This document shows, piece by piece, positions 1 to 10,200 of a stretch of DNA of 64,000 nt. Source of the stretch: Nocardioides sp. Kera G14 (lineage in GTDB: Bacteria > Actinomycetota > Actinomycetes > Propionibacteriales > Nocardioidaceae); the NCBI RefSeq assembly GCF_020715565.1, contig NZ_CP085839.1, forward strand, positions 3,405,010-3,469,009, in the 5' to 3' direction. Positions within the stretch are counted from its first letter, which is position 1; every line of letters starts with the position of its first letter. The position numbers and the translations under genes are program-made. The notes below the pieces were generated by a model. It was not told the DNA's origin, searched no databases, and saw only the letters and a list, made by a program, of their open reading frames with translations.

Positions 1-2
1 AG

Positions 3-1457
3 CGTCAGGCGCCGGTCGTCATCACGATCTTCCGCGCGGCGTTCGGGCGAAACAACAAGCCGATCCCGACCGCGCGACTGCACGCCCAGGTCGAGGAGCA
101 CCTCGCCGAGATCCGTACGTCGGGCGAGGTGGACGTGCCGGCGGGCTCCGGTCGCGACATCTGCCAGCGCTGGATGCGCGGTCAGTGGTTGGTCCGCTCA
201 CTCGACGAGCAGGGCGACGAGGTCTACTCCCTGACGTCGCATGCCCAGCAGGCACTGGAGCTGGTGAAGAACCTCACGCGCGAGCGCGCAACGCTGTCGG
301 AGCACCGGATCGCCACCATCCTCAGCACGGTGCGTCGGTTCAACGCCGAGGCCAACCCCGACCGTGGAGCCCGGGTGACGATCCTCAACGACGAGATCGC
401 CCGGCTGAGCGCCGAGCGTGACCGGCTCGTTGACGGCGCCGACCTCGTGGGCGCCACCGAGGACTACATGCTCGAGGGCTTCACCGAGCTGCTGTCGTTG
501 ATCTCCGCGCTGCCGTCGGACTTCGCGCGGGTCGAGGAGCGGTTCGCGACCATCCGCGGGGAGATCCTGGCGGCCTTCCGCGCCGAGGACCGCCCAGCCG
601 GTGACGTGATCGACGACTATCTCGCCCGGGCCGACGCGCTCATGACGGCGACCCACGAAGGGCGTGCCTTCGAGGGCGCCTTCGCGCTGCTGCGTGACGA
701 CGGGCTCGTCAGCCAGCTGCGCGAGGACCTCACCGATCTCCTGGACCATCCGCTGGCCGATGGCCTCCTCGGCGAGGCCGACCGTGCTGAGCTGCGCGGG
801 ACCGTGCGCCTGGTCCGCGACGGCCTGGACCGCGTGCTGTCGCAGCGCTCTCGTGTGACGGCGACGCTCAAGGAGTACATCGTCTCCCACGACGCCGTCC
901 GCGACCGCGAGCTCGAGCTGACGCTGCGGCAGGTCGAGTCCGAGCTGATGACATGGATCGCGTCGACCGGTCCCCGGGCCTCGCACGAGGTGGACCTGCT
1001 GCCCTCACGGGCGAGCGTCGAGCATCTGCGCGAGCGGTTCTACGACCCGGCCGACGACCGACTGCCCGAACGGCTCACGGCGGTCGACGCGGGCCAGGCG
1101 CCAGCAGTGAGTCTGGCCGCTCTGATGGCCCAGGGTGGGCCACAGCTCCGGTCGCTGCGCGGGCGGCTCGAGGACGCGCGTGCGGGGTTGCAGCCGCCGG
1201 GGTCGCTCGGGGAGCTCTTCGACCGGCTCGAGCCGTCGTTGCGCAGACCCGTCGAGATCTTCGGCCTCCTCCATCTCGCGGCCGACGAGGGCTGGCAGGC
1301 GCAGCAGACGGTCGAGGAGACCGAGTCCTTCGCCGCCGTACGCCCGGATGGGAGCACGCGTACCTTCGCCGTGCCGCGACTCCTCCTCCCGGATCCCGAT
1401 CTCGACCCCAGCTTCGACCCGACACATGACACCACTGCCGAGGAGGCCGCTCAGTGA
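3..1457 (+). CDS. jetA: JetA, Wadjet anti-plasmid system kleisin-like subunit (5'-partial)
   Basis: The frame is open from the first bases of the window to a TGA, giving 484 visible residues. I place the true start upstream, because the text before the first internal GTG (129) already reads as a DUF3375 N-terminus. DUF3375 proteins are JetA, the MukF/kleisin-like subunit that bridges the JetC ATPase heads in the Wadjet complex. The visible length is close to the family's usual size, so only a few tens of residues should be missing. A GTGA overlap with jetB shows translational coupling. The assignment rests on family resemblance and on the unmistakable B-C-D genes that follow. Confidence 0.85.
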   Translation, partial: RQAPVVITIFRAAFGRNNKPIPTARLHAQVEEHLAEIRTSGEVDVPAGSGRDICQRWMRGQWLVRSLDEQGDEVYSLTSHAQQALELVKNLTRERATLSEHRIATILSTVRRFNAEANPDRGARVTILNDEIARLSAERDRLVDGADLVGATEDYMLEGFTELLSLISALPSDFARVEERFATIRGEILAAFRAEDRPAGDVIDDYLARADALMTATHEGRAFEGAFALLRDDGLVSQLREDLTDLLDHPLADGLLGEADRAELRGTVRLVRDGLDRVLSQRSRVTATLKEYIVSHDAVRDRELELTLRQVESELMTWIASTGPRASHEVDLLPSRASVEHLRERFYDPADDRLPERLTAVDAGQAPAVSLAALMAQGGPQLRSLRGRLEDARAGLQPPGSLGELFDRLEPSLRRPVEIFGLLHLAADEGWQAQQTVEETESFAAVRPDGSTRTFAVPRLLLPDPDLDPSFDPTHDTTAEEAAQ

Positions 1458-2227
1458 GCGAACTGGCTGATGTGGAGGTCGACGAGTCGACCTTGGACGA
1501 GCCCGAGCCGGAGCGTGACGACCTCGACGCCTTCGCCCCGGTCGACGATGCCTCCGTGTCGCTCTTCGAGGGCGACGAGGGCGGCCTCGACTTCGCCCAG
1601 CGGCGGACCCTCGTCGCTCTCCTCAAGCAGAGGTTCATCAGCGCGCGCACGCACCCGCGCGACTGGCCCGTCCTGCTCGAGCACGAGCGGATCATGCGCG
1701 GGCGGCTCAACGATCTCTTCCTCGACCTGGCGATCGACCGTGACCGAGAGGTCGCATGGAAGCGGCAGGCGAGCCCCGAGTCCGGAGGTCGCTTCCCGAC
1801 GCTTCTCCACGACACCGCCTGGACGCGCGAGGAGACGCTCGTGCTGGTCCACCTGCGGGACCGACTGCGGGCCGGACTGGCCAGCGGCGACACGCGTGTC
1901 TTCGTCGACCGGGAGGACCTGCTCGACCACATCGCGAGCTTCCGTCCCGGTCACGCGACCGACGAGTCAGGCGACGAGAAGCGCGCCCGCAACGCGGTGG
2001 CCAGCGTGATGAAGGCAGGCCTCCTGATCCCGACGACGGGCGAGGAGCGCTTCGAGATCAGCGGCGCGGTCGAGCCGCTGCTGCCGCTGGAGCTGCTCCA
2101 GGAGCTCCTGGCCGCGCTGCAGGCTGCCAACGGCGGCGACGTGGCGGCCGGCGAGACCGTGGGCGACGACCGGACCACGCTCGGCGAGCCCGACCTGTTC
2201 GACGAGTCACCGGAGGAGGCGCCATGA
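1454..2227 (+). CDS. jetB: JetB, Wadjet MukE-like subunit (DUF4194)
   Basis: A 257-residue protein starting at a GTG that overlaps the jetA stop (GTGA). The first 45 residues are strongly acidic, followed by a winged-helix-type DUF4194 body with the FAQRRTLVALLKQRF segment near residue 47. DUF4194 proteins are JetB, the MukE-like partner of JetA in the SMC-like Wadjet complex. The stop overlaps the ATG of jetC (ATGA-type overlap), so all four genes appear to be translated from one transcript. The acidic C-terminal tail (after about residue 215) is typical of this high-GC family and shows nothing catalytic. Confidence 0.88.
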   Translation: MSELADVEVDESTLDEPEPERDDLDAFAPVDDASVSLFEGDEGGLDFAQRRTLVALLKQRFISARTHPRDWPVLLEHERIMRGRLNDLFLDLAIDRDREVAWKRQASPESGGRFPTLLHDTAWTREETLVLVHLRDRLRAGLASGDTRVFVDREDLLDHIASFRPGHATDESGDEKRARNAVASVMKAGLLIPTTGEERFEISGAVEPLLPLELLQELLAALQAANGGDVAAGETVGDDRTTLGEPDLFDESPEEAP

Positions 2228-5200
2228 GCATCGACGAGACGCAGACCGGCCTCTTCGCCGAGTCGACGGTGGCCACGCCGTCTGACGACACCGTCCAGTG
2301 GCGCGCCTCCCTGCTGCAGCTGATCAACTGGGGCGGCTTCGGGGGCCTCACAGCAGTCCCGCTCGGCGGTGACGCGACGATGATCTCCGGCGCCTCGGGC
2401 GTGGGGAAGTCGACGATCCTCGATGCCTATACCGCGCTGATGATGCCGTCTGACACGAAGTTCAACGGCGCTTCCAACGACGCCGTCGCCGGCCGGGCGC
2501 GGGGCCTCGGGCAGCGCAACCTGCTTTCCTACCTGCGCGGTGCCGTCGACGTGATCGACGACCCGAAGACCGGCCGCCCGGTCGAGAAGCTCCTGCGTGG
2601 CAAGGGCTCCGACACCTGGGGCGCGGTTGCGATGACGTTCGTCAACGACCAGGGCGGCCGCTTCACCGCGCTGCGCACCTACTACGTCCCGCGCCGCGCG
2701 ACCCGCTCCGGGGAGGTCGCGATGAAGCTCCTCACCCACGAGGGCGCCCTGAGCCTGGAGACCCTCGAGGCCGCCGTACCGGATCGCTTCGACGCGCTCA
2801 CCCTGAAGAAGCTCTACCCCGGCGTCCGCGTCCATCCGACCTACGCGGAGTTCTCCGCCGTCCTGCACGCCCGGCTCGGCATCGGGGCCAACGGCGACGG
2901 TGCCAAGGCGCTGCGGCTACTCGCCCGCATCCAGGCCGGCAACCAGGTGCGCAGCGTCGACGAGCTCTACAAGGACATGGTGCTGGAGCGGCCCGCGACG
3001 TACGCCGCCGCCGACCGTGCCATCGAGCACTTCGACCTCCTCGACGCGTCCTATGCGGCCATGCGCACCGAGGCCGCCAAGCTCGAGCTGCTTGAGCCGA
3101 TCACCGACCTCCACGCCCGTCGCGAGCTGGCCGCCCGGCGCCTCGCCGAGCTCGACTCGTTCGGCGTGACCCTGCGCGGGTCGGAGACGCCGCTCCAGCT
3201 CTGGCTGCTGCGCACCCACCTCCGCCTCATCGAGGCAGCCGCGACGGCCAACCGGGCCGCGCGCACGTCGACGTCCCAGGAGCTCGACTCCACCGTCGCC
3301 GCCGAGCGGTCGCTGCTCGCCGACCTCGAGTCGGCCAAGGAGGCACACCGCGCCGCTGGTGGCTCCACCCTCCAGGCGCTCGCGCAGAGCCTCGAGGCCG
3401 AGCAGATCACCCGTGAGGACCGGCTCCGCCGCCGCGTGCACCTGCAGGAGCGGCTGCTGCCGCTGATCGACGTCACCGACTCCGACGCCCCCGACGTCGA
3501 CTCGGCATTGATGTCCGCGGAGTCCTTCACGATCCTCGCCACCCACGCCGTCAACTGGCTGGCCGGATTCGACGCCCATCGCGTCAAGCTCCGGCGCGAA
3601 CGCGACGGGGCCCTGCAGCGGCAGTATCCGCTGATGCAGCGCCGCACCGAGCTGACCCGCGAGCGGGCCGCGACCGAGTCCCATGCAGGCCGCGTGCCCG
3701 CGATGCTGCATGAGCTGCGCTCCGCGGTCGCGGAGGCGTCGGGCATGTCGGTCGACGAGCTGCCCTTCCTCGCCGAGCTGATCGACGTGGCGCCCGAGGA
3801 GTCACGCTGGCGCACGGCGATCGAGACCGTGCTGGGCGCTTCGGCTCGGACGATGCTCGTTCCGCTGGACCGGCTCGAGGAGTTCTCTGCCGCGATCGAC
3901 GGCCTTCGACTGCGCGGGCGCCTGACCTTCGAGGGTGTCGAGCTGCACCTGCCTGCCGTTCCCGCGCAGGATCCCGAGCGGGTCGCCGGGAAGCTGCTCT
4001 TCAAGGACTCACCCTTCTCCGGCTGGGTACAGGCACATGTCTCCGAGCCGGCACGCAACGCGCTCTGCGTGGAGGACACCTCCGGCCTGCCCGGGGGCGG
4101 TCTCCGGGTGACGCTTGCCGGCCAGACCCGCAGCGGGCGCCGCGGTGCCCATGGCCGGGGCAGCGAGCGCAACATCATCGGCTTCTCCAACGAGGAGGCG
4201 CTCGCGGAGATCGACGCCGAGCTCGCCGACCTGGAGACCGGGCTCGACCGGATCAACGCCGAGATCACCGAGCTCGACCGGCGCGCCAGCGTCCTCGAGC
4301 GCTCGCAGTCGGCGTACGACGCCGTGGCGACGGCCCGCTTCGACGACATCGACGTCGACGGGGCCGACGCGCGTATCGCCGACCTCGAGCGCCGGCGGAG
4401 CGAGATCCTCGACTCCGACGACCAGCTCAAGGCGCTGGAGGCCCAGATCGAGGAGCTCAGTCTCCGGATCGAGGACGCTCGGCGATCGCGCTTCGCGCTC
4501 GAGGGTCGGCGTGATGAGCTCGCTGCCGAGCAGGGCAGGCTCGTCGACGACGAGGATGTGCTCAAGGACCAGCTCGAGGCGATGGAGCGCTCCGGCCGGG
4601 TCGTGCTCACCGAGGAGCAGTCGGTGGCGCTCGCCCATGACTTCGCGCTTGCCGCCGCACCCGAGGACCCCGAGGAGCTCGACCGCTTCCTCGTGAACTC
4701 CCAACGACTCTCCGAGCGACTTCGAAGCGCCGTCGCCGAGACGGAAGCCGAGATCACGCGGGTCGACGAGCGTCTCGGCGAGATCTTCCGGCTCTACAAG
4801 GCCCAGTGGGACTCGCCCAACCTCGGTGCCACCCCGGACTCCTACGCCGACTACGCCCGCATTCTCGACGAGATCCGCGGCACCGGCCTCGCCGGCCGCC
4901 GCTCCGAGTGGCGGCGCCGGCTCACCGAGTGGAGCGGTCAGGACCTGGTGCCGCTGGTCGGCGCGATGGCTGCCTCGATCGAGGAGATCGAGGACCGGCT
5001 CGCGCCGATCAACGCGATCCTGCAGCGGCTCGAGTTCGGCGCGACCCGGGACCGGCTGCGGATCCGGCTGCGGCGCCTGGCGCCTGCGCACGTCCAGGTC
5101 TTCATGCGGGAGCTCCGCGAGCTCTCCCGCGGGTCGACGGCCGACCTCGCCGACACGGAGCTCGAGAAGCGGTTCACCGAGCTCAGCCGCTTCATGGTGC

Positions 5201-5676
5201 AGTTGCGTCCCGGGATCGACGCCGCCACCGGCACAAGCGATCGTGACCGGCTCCTCGACGTACGCCGACACGTGGAGATCAGCGCCGAGCGCTATGACAC
5301 GCTGACCGGCGAGCTCCGCGCCACCTACCGCACCCTGGGGGAGAAGTCGGGTGGTGAGTCGCAGGAGCTGGTGGCCTTCATCGTCGGCTCGGCGCTGCGC
5401 TTCCGGCTGGGCGACGAGATGCGTTCGCGGCCGCGGTTCGCTCCGGTGTTCCTCGACGAGGGATTCGTCAAGGCCGACTCGGAGTTCGCCGGGCGCGCCG
5501 TCTCGGCGTGGAAGGGGCTCGGCTTCCAGCTGATCATCGGCGTCCCGCTCGACAAGGTCACCGGCCTCGAGCCGCACATGGACGAGCTCCTGGCCATCAC
5601 CAAGAACAGCCAGACCCATCAGTCCTGGATCACCCCCATCACGGACGCGGCCGTCGACACCGAGGCCGCCGGATAG
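2224..5676 (+). CDS. jetC: JetC, Wadjet SMC/MukB-like ATPase
   Basis: An 1150-residue SMC-like ATPase. The ATG at 2224 overlaps the jetB stop; the same frame is open further upstream, but that stretch is a shadow of jetB. The N-terminal head carries Walker A GASGVGKS at about residues 56-63. Long Leu/Glu/Arg-rich heptad stretches (about 280-430 and 640-900) form the coiled-coil arm on either side of a central hinge-like segment. The C-terminal head has the ABC signature region GEKSGGES at about 1039-1046 and Walker B VFLDE at about 1075-1079. In characterised Wadjet systems this subunit extrudes DNA loops and hands small circular DNA to JetD. It is cytoplasmic and nucleoid-associated. All key ATPase residues are present, so the motor looks intact. 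Confidence 0.95.
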   Translation: MSIDETQTGLFAESTVATPSDDTVQWRASLLQLINWGGFGGLTAVPLGGDATMISGASGVGKSTILDAYTALMMPSDTKFNGASNDAVAGRARGLGQRNLLSYLRGAVDVIDDPKTGRPVEKLLRGKGSDTWGAVAMTFVNDQGGRFTALRTYYVPRRATRSGEVAMKLLTHEGALSLETLEAAVPDRFDALTLKKLYPGVRVHPTYAEFSAVLHARLGIGANGDGAKALRLLARIQAGNQVRSVDELYKDMVLERPATYAAADRAIEHFDLLDASYAAMRTEAAKLELLEPITDLHARRELAARRLAELDSFGVTLRGSETPLQLWLLRTHLRLIEAAATANRAARTSTSQELDSTVAAERSLLADLESAKEAHRAAGGSTLQALAQSLEAEQITREDRLRRRVHLQERLLPLIDVTDSDAPDVDSALMSAESFTILATHAVNWLAGFDAHRVKLRRERDGALQRQYPLMQRRTELTRERAATESHAGRVPAMLHELRSAVAEASGMSVDELPFLAELIDVAPEESRWRTAIETVLGASARTMLVPLDRLEEFSAAIDGLRLRGRLTFEGVELHLPAVPAQDPERVAGKLLFKDSPFSGWVQAHVSEPARNALCVEDTSGLPGGGLRVTLAGQTRSGRRGAHGRGSERNIIGFSNEEALAEIDAELADLETGLDRINAEITELDRRASVLERSQSAYDAVATARFDDIDVDGADARIADLERRRSEILDSDDQLKALEAQIEELSLRIEDARRSRFALEGRRDELAAEQGRLVDDEDVLKDQLEAMERSGRVVLTEEQSVALAHDFALAAAPEDPEELDRFLVNSQRLSERLRSAVAETEAEITRVDERLGEIFRLYKAQWDSPNLGATPDSYADYARILDEIRGTGLAGRRSEWRRRLTEWSGQDLVPLVGAMAASIEEIEDRLAPINAILQRLEFGATRDRLRIRLRRLAPAHVQVFMRELRELSRGSTADLADTELEKRFTELSRFMVQLRPGIDAATGTSDRDRLLDVRRHVEISAERYDTLTGELRATYRTLGEKSGGESQELVAFIVGSALRFRLGDEMRSRPRFAPVFLDEGFVKADSEFAGRAVSAWKGLGFQLIIGVPLDKVTGLEPHMDELLAITKNSQTHQSWITPITDAAVDTEAAG

Positions 5677-5678
5677 AC

Positions 5679-6857
5679 ATGCGCACCGATGGTCTGCGCT
5701 CGCCCGAGTGGCTTCTGGCCCAATGCGAGAAGCGGCTCCGGACGTGCTGGGCCGAGGTGGTCTGCGGGCGCGCCATGTGGAGCCCGCGCTTTGATCTCGG
5801 CACCTCGCAGTTCACCGGCGTTCGGCTGCGGGCGGTGTGGTCCGGCCTCCATCTCGACACGCTGGAGTGGCGGGACTGGGTGAGTGCTGCGGGCGCCGGC
5901 GTCGAGCTGGTGCCGCGCACCGTCTCCTACGCACGAGGTATGGATCAGGAGATCCCGGCTGCGGTGACCGTCGCCGACATCGAGGTCGCCGCCCGCCTGC
6001 TCGGCGCGGCGTGGGTTGATCGCCTCGCGCGGACCGCTCGCCGCAGGGCGACCGTCGCCGCGGCCTTTCCGGAGCTGGACGACGTCGCCGGACTGTTGCG
6101 GGCGGTGGACGGATCCAGCGACGTCGACTTCGAGATCACCTGCCGCGCCGCAGCCTGGTTCGCCGCGCCCCATCCGGCCGGCCTCACCGCGCGACAGGTA
6201 CCGGTGGAGGGCATGGGATCGAAGTGGCTGGACGAGCACGCCGGCGTCGTACGACGTCTTGCCGGTCTCGACGACCTCGGTCTGCTCCCCGGCCGGCCGT
6301 CGCGGGTGCACGTCACCTATCTCGATCCCGCCCACCTCGCGAGGGGCGGCCGGCGTCATGACGTCGCGACCGTGGGGGACGTCGACACGGTCGCCTACCG
6401 GCCGCGCATCGTGCTGATCTGCGAGAACCGCGATACCGCTCAACAGTTCCCACCCCTCGCCGGTGTGATCGCGATTGAGGGCGACGGTCGGGGCGCCCGC
6501 GCCGTCGCCTCGCTTGAGTGGGTGCATGCGGCGGAGCACCGCTTCTACTGGGGTGACATGGACGCCGACGGGCTGGAGATACTGCACGGCTTCCGCGTCG
6601 CGGGCCTGGCCGTCGAGTCACTGTTCATGGACGTGCCGACCTACGAACTCTGGGAGAAGTATGGCGTCGACCGCGACCACGGTGGGCGGCCGCTGGGGCC
6701 GCGGACACCCCGGGAGGTCAGCCTGCTGACGCCCTCGGAGCGGGAGCTCTACTTGCTGCTCTGCAGCCCGGACTGGCGTCGACACCGGCGGATCGAGCAG
6801 GAGCGGATCCCGCTGGACGTCGCCCGGTTGGCCCTTTCTGAGAAGGTGAAGCCATGA
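5679..6857 (+). CDS. jetD: JetD, Wadjet TOPRIM nuclease
   Basis: A 392-residue protein two bases after the jetC stop. It has the DUF3322 N-terminal region (conserved GMGSKWLDEH at about 178-187) followed by a DUF2220/TOPRIM domain. The TOPRIM acidic residues are visible as Glu249 in CENRDT and the DMD pair at 293-295 in FYWGDMDADG. JetD is the topoisomerase VI-like nuclease that cuts plasmid DNA once JetABC has reeled it in. Catalytic residues are intact, and gene order A-B-C-D with tight spacing matches known Wadjet operons. The stop overlaps an ATG that opens a 25-codon frame (6854-6931), which I do not call as a gene. Confidence 0.93.
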   Translation: MRTDGLRSPEWLLAQCEKRLRTCWAEVVCGRAMWSPRFDLGTSQFTGVRLRAVWSGLHLDTLEWRDWVSAAGAGVELVPRTVSYARGMDQEIPAAVTVADIEVAARLLGAAWVDRLARTARRRATVAAAFPELDDVAGLLRAVDGSSDVDFEITCRAAAWFAAPHPAGLTARQVPVEGMGSKWLDEHAGVVRRLAGLDDLGLLPGRPSRVHVTYLDPAHLARGGRRHDVATVGDVDTVAYRPRIVLICENRDTAQQFPPLAGVIAIEGDGRGARAVASLEWVHAAEHRFYWGDMDADGLEILHGFRVAGLAVESLFMDVPTYELWEKYGVDRDHGGRPLGPRTPREVSLLTPSERELYLLLCSPDWRRHRRIEQERIPLDVARLALSEKVKP

Positions 6858-6927
6858 CCGACTTGTTGCGGCCACTCGCCGCCCCGCTCCGGGCCTCGCT
6901 GACGTTCGTTTCGTCACGGGTGGCCTC

Positions 6928-7251
6928 GTGACCGAGCCGATCCGTCTCGCCGCCGTCGATGACATCCCGACCGACACCGGCCTCCTGGTCGACTCCTCGG
7001 TCAGCGGCACGAGCGATGACCTCGCCCTCTTCCGCGACGGAGACGAGGTCTTCGCCCTCGACGACACGTGCACGCACTCGCTCGCGTCACTCGCCGAGGG
7101 GTTCGTCTCCGACGGCAAGGTCGAGTGCCCGCTCCACGCCGCCGAGTTCTGCCTCCGCGACGGCAAGGCCCTCAGCCTGCCGGCCACCATCGACGTCGCC
7201 ACCCACAAGGTCGAGGTCCGCGACGGTGAGGTCTTCCTCGTCGAGGACTGA
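6928..7251 (+). CDS. Rieske-type [2Fe-2S] ferredoxin
   Basis: A 107-residue protein starting at GTG. The Rieske cluster ligands are visible: Cys48-Thr-His50 and, 17 residues on, Cys67-Pro-Leu-His70. The length matches the ferredoxin subunit of non-haem iron ring-hydroxylating oxygenases, or the small NirD-like Rieske family. No oxygenase large subunit or reductase lies next to it, so its electron partner is unknown. The mhp cluster 3.5 kb away uses a flavin hydroxylase that needs no Rieske protein. The start was chosen because Rieske folds begin about 40 residues before the first Cys. The gene is convergent with pyc, whose stop codon begins at the next base. Confidence 0.85.
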   Translation: MTEPIRLAAVDDIPTDTGLLVDSSVSGTSDDLALFRDGDEVFALDDTCTHSLASLAEGFVSDGKVECPLHAAEFCLRDGKALSLPATIDVATHKVEVRDGEVFLVED

Positions 7252-10200
7252 TCAGCCGATCACCACGACGAGGTCACCGGCGTCGACGGAGGCGGTGCCG
7301 CTCACGGCGAGGCGCTTGACCGTACCGGAGATGGGGGCGGTGATGGCGGCCTCCATCTTCATCGCCTCGATCGTGGCGACCGAGTCGCCGGCCGAGACTC
7401 GGTCGCCCTCGGAGACCGAGACGGTGACGGCACCCTGGAACGGCGCCGCGACCTGACCTGGGACCGAGGGGTTGGCCTTCTCCGCAGCCGCGGTGGTCGG
7501 CACGACCGAGCGGTCCCGGACCGGGATGGCGCGCATCTGGCCGTTGATCGTGCAGTGCACGCTGCGGATGCCGCGCTCGTCGGGCTCGCCGATCGCCTCG
7601 AGGCCGAAGTAGACCTGCTTGCCCTCCTCGAGCGTGACGACGTGCTCCTCGCCGACCCGTAGGCCGTAGAGGTAGTCCAGCGTCGAAAGCAGCGACACGT
7701 TGCCCCACGTCGCCCTTGACTCGAGGTACTCCTTCGTCGGTCCGGGAAAGAGGAGCCGGTTGAGGGTCCCTCGACGGTCCTCGGCGAGCGCCTTCTCATC
7801 AGCTGCAGAGAGCTCGGCCTGAGGCTCCTTCCACGTCCGTCCCTCGATCGCCTTCGAGCGGAACGGCTCGGGCCAGCCTCCGGGCGGGTCGCCGAGCTCG
7901 CCGTGGAGGAACCCGATGACCGACTCCGGCACGTCGTACGCCGACGGGGCGGCCGCAAACTCCGCCGGATCGGCTCCCGCCGCAACCAACGAGAGCGCCA
8001 GGTCGCCGATCACCTTCGAGGACGGCGTGACCTTGGGGACCCGGCCGAGGATGTCGTTGGCGGCGGCGTACATGTCCTCGATCTGCTCGAACTTCTCGCC
8101 GAGGCCGAGCGCGATCGCCTGCTGGCGCAGGTTGGAGAGTTGGCCTCCGGGGATCTCGTGGCGGTAGACGCGGCCGGTCGGTGCGGGCAGACCGGACTCG
8201 AACGGCGCATAGACGCGACGAGTCGCCTCCCAGTAGGGCTCGAGAGCGTTCACCCCCGCGAGCGACAGCCCCGTCGGACGCTCCGAGAAGTCGGTGGCGG
8301 CAACGAGAGCTGAGAGCGCGGGCTGCGACGTCGTGCCCGCGACTGCGGCGCAGGCGGCATCGACCGCGTCCACACCTGCCTCGATCGCCGCGGTCAGCGT
8401 CGCCAGTTGACCACCCGGGGTGTCGTGCGTGTGCAGGTGCACCGGCAGGTCGAACTCCGACCGGAGCGCCGTGACGAGCCGACGCGCGGCCGGAGCGCGC
8501 AGCAGCCCGGCCATGTCCTTGATCGCCAGGACGTGCGCGCCGGCCTCGACGATCTCGGCGGCGAGCCGCAGGTAGTAGTCGAGCGTGTAGAGCAACTCGC
8601 TCGGCGAGGAGAGGTCGCCGGTGTAGCAGAGCGCGACCTCTGCGACGGCGGTGCCGGTGGCGCGCACGGCGTCGATCGCGGGTCGCATCTGGGAGACGTC
8701 GTTGAGGGCGTCGAAGATCCGGAAGACGTCGATCCCGGTCGCGGCAGCCTCCTCGACGAAGGCGTCGGTGACAGCGACCGGATAGGGCGTGTAGCCCACG
8801 GTGTTCCGCCCGCGCAGCAGCATCTGCAGGTTGATGTTCGGCACCACCTCGCGCAGCTGGGCCAGCCGGTCCCACGGGTCCTCACCGAGGAAGCGCAGCG
8901 CGACGTCGTACGTCGCCCCGCCCCAGGCCTCGAGCGACCACAGCTCCGGGGTGAGTCGTGCCACGTGTCCGGCGACGCCGACGAGGTCGCGGGTGCGGAC
9001 GCGGGTGGCGAGCAGGGACTGGTGCGCGTCACGGAAGGTCGTGTCGGTGACGGCGACGTTGCTCTGCGCCCGCAGCGCGGCGGCAAAGCCCTCAGGACCG
9101 AGCTCGAGCAGTTGCTGCCGCGTCCCCGAGGGCGGCGCGAGATCAAGGTCGAGCGCAGGAAGCTTCTCCCGCGGGTCGAGGGTGACCGGCGCCTCGCCGT
9201 AGGGCTTGTTGACGGTGACGTCGGCGAGCCAGGTGAGCAGCTTCGTCCCACGGTCGCCGCTGGAGCGTGCCGTGAGGAGCTGCGGGTGGGTCTCGATGAA
9301 CGACGTCGTGACGCGACCCGAGGCGAAGTCGGGATCGGCGAGCAGGGCCTGGAGGAACGCGATGTTCGTGGCCACGCCACGGATGCGGAACTCGGCGACG
9401 GCCCGTCGGGCACGACGTACAGCGTCCTCGAAGGTCCGACCACGGCAGGTGAGCTTCGACAGCATCGAGTCGAAGTGCGCCGAGACCTCCGCGCCGGTGT
9501 AGGTGGTGCCGCCGTCGACGCGCACCCCCGCGCCGCCCGGGGAGCGGTAGGTGGTGATGACGCCCGTGTCGGGCCGGAAGTTGTTGGCCGGGTCCTCGGT
9601 CGTGATCCGGCACTGCAGCGCGGCACCTCGCAGCACGATCGCGTCCTGGGAGAGCCCGAGGTCGGCCAGCGTCTCTCCCGAGGCGATCCGCAGCTGCGCC
9701 TGGACGAGGTCGACGTCGGTGACCTCCTCGGTGACCGTGTGCTCGACCTGGATGCGGGGGTTCATCTCGATGAAGACGTAGTTCCCCGCAGGGTCGAGCA
9801 GGAACTCGACGGTGCCGGCACACGAGTAGCCGATCGACTGCGCGAACCGCACCGCGTCGGCGCACATCCGGTCCCGCAGCTCCGTCGGGAGGTGCGGGGC
9901 GGGCGCGATCTCGACGACCTTCTGGTGACGGCGCTGCACCGAGCAGTCACGTTCATACAGGTGGATGACGTTCCCGACCTGGTCGGCGAGGATCTGCACC
10001 TCGATGTGGCGCGGCTCGATCACCGCCTGCTCGATGAAGACCGTCCCGTCGCCGAACGCCGCTTCGGCCTCGCGCATGCAGGTCTCGATCGCCGCGCGGA
10101 GCTCGGCCCCCTCCTCGCCAGCGGAGTCGACCCGTCGCATGCCGCGCCCACCGCCACCGGCGACGGCCTTGACGAAGAGCGGGTAGGGGATCGCTGCCGT

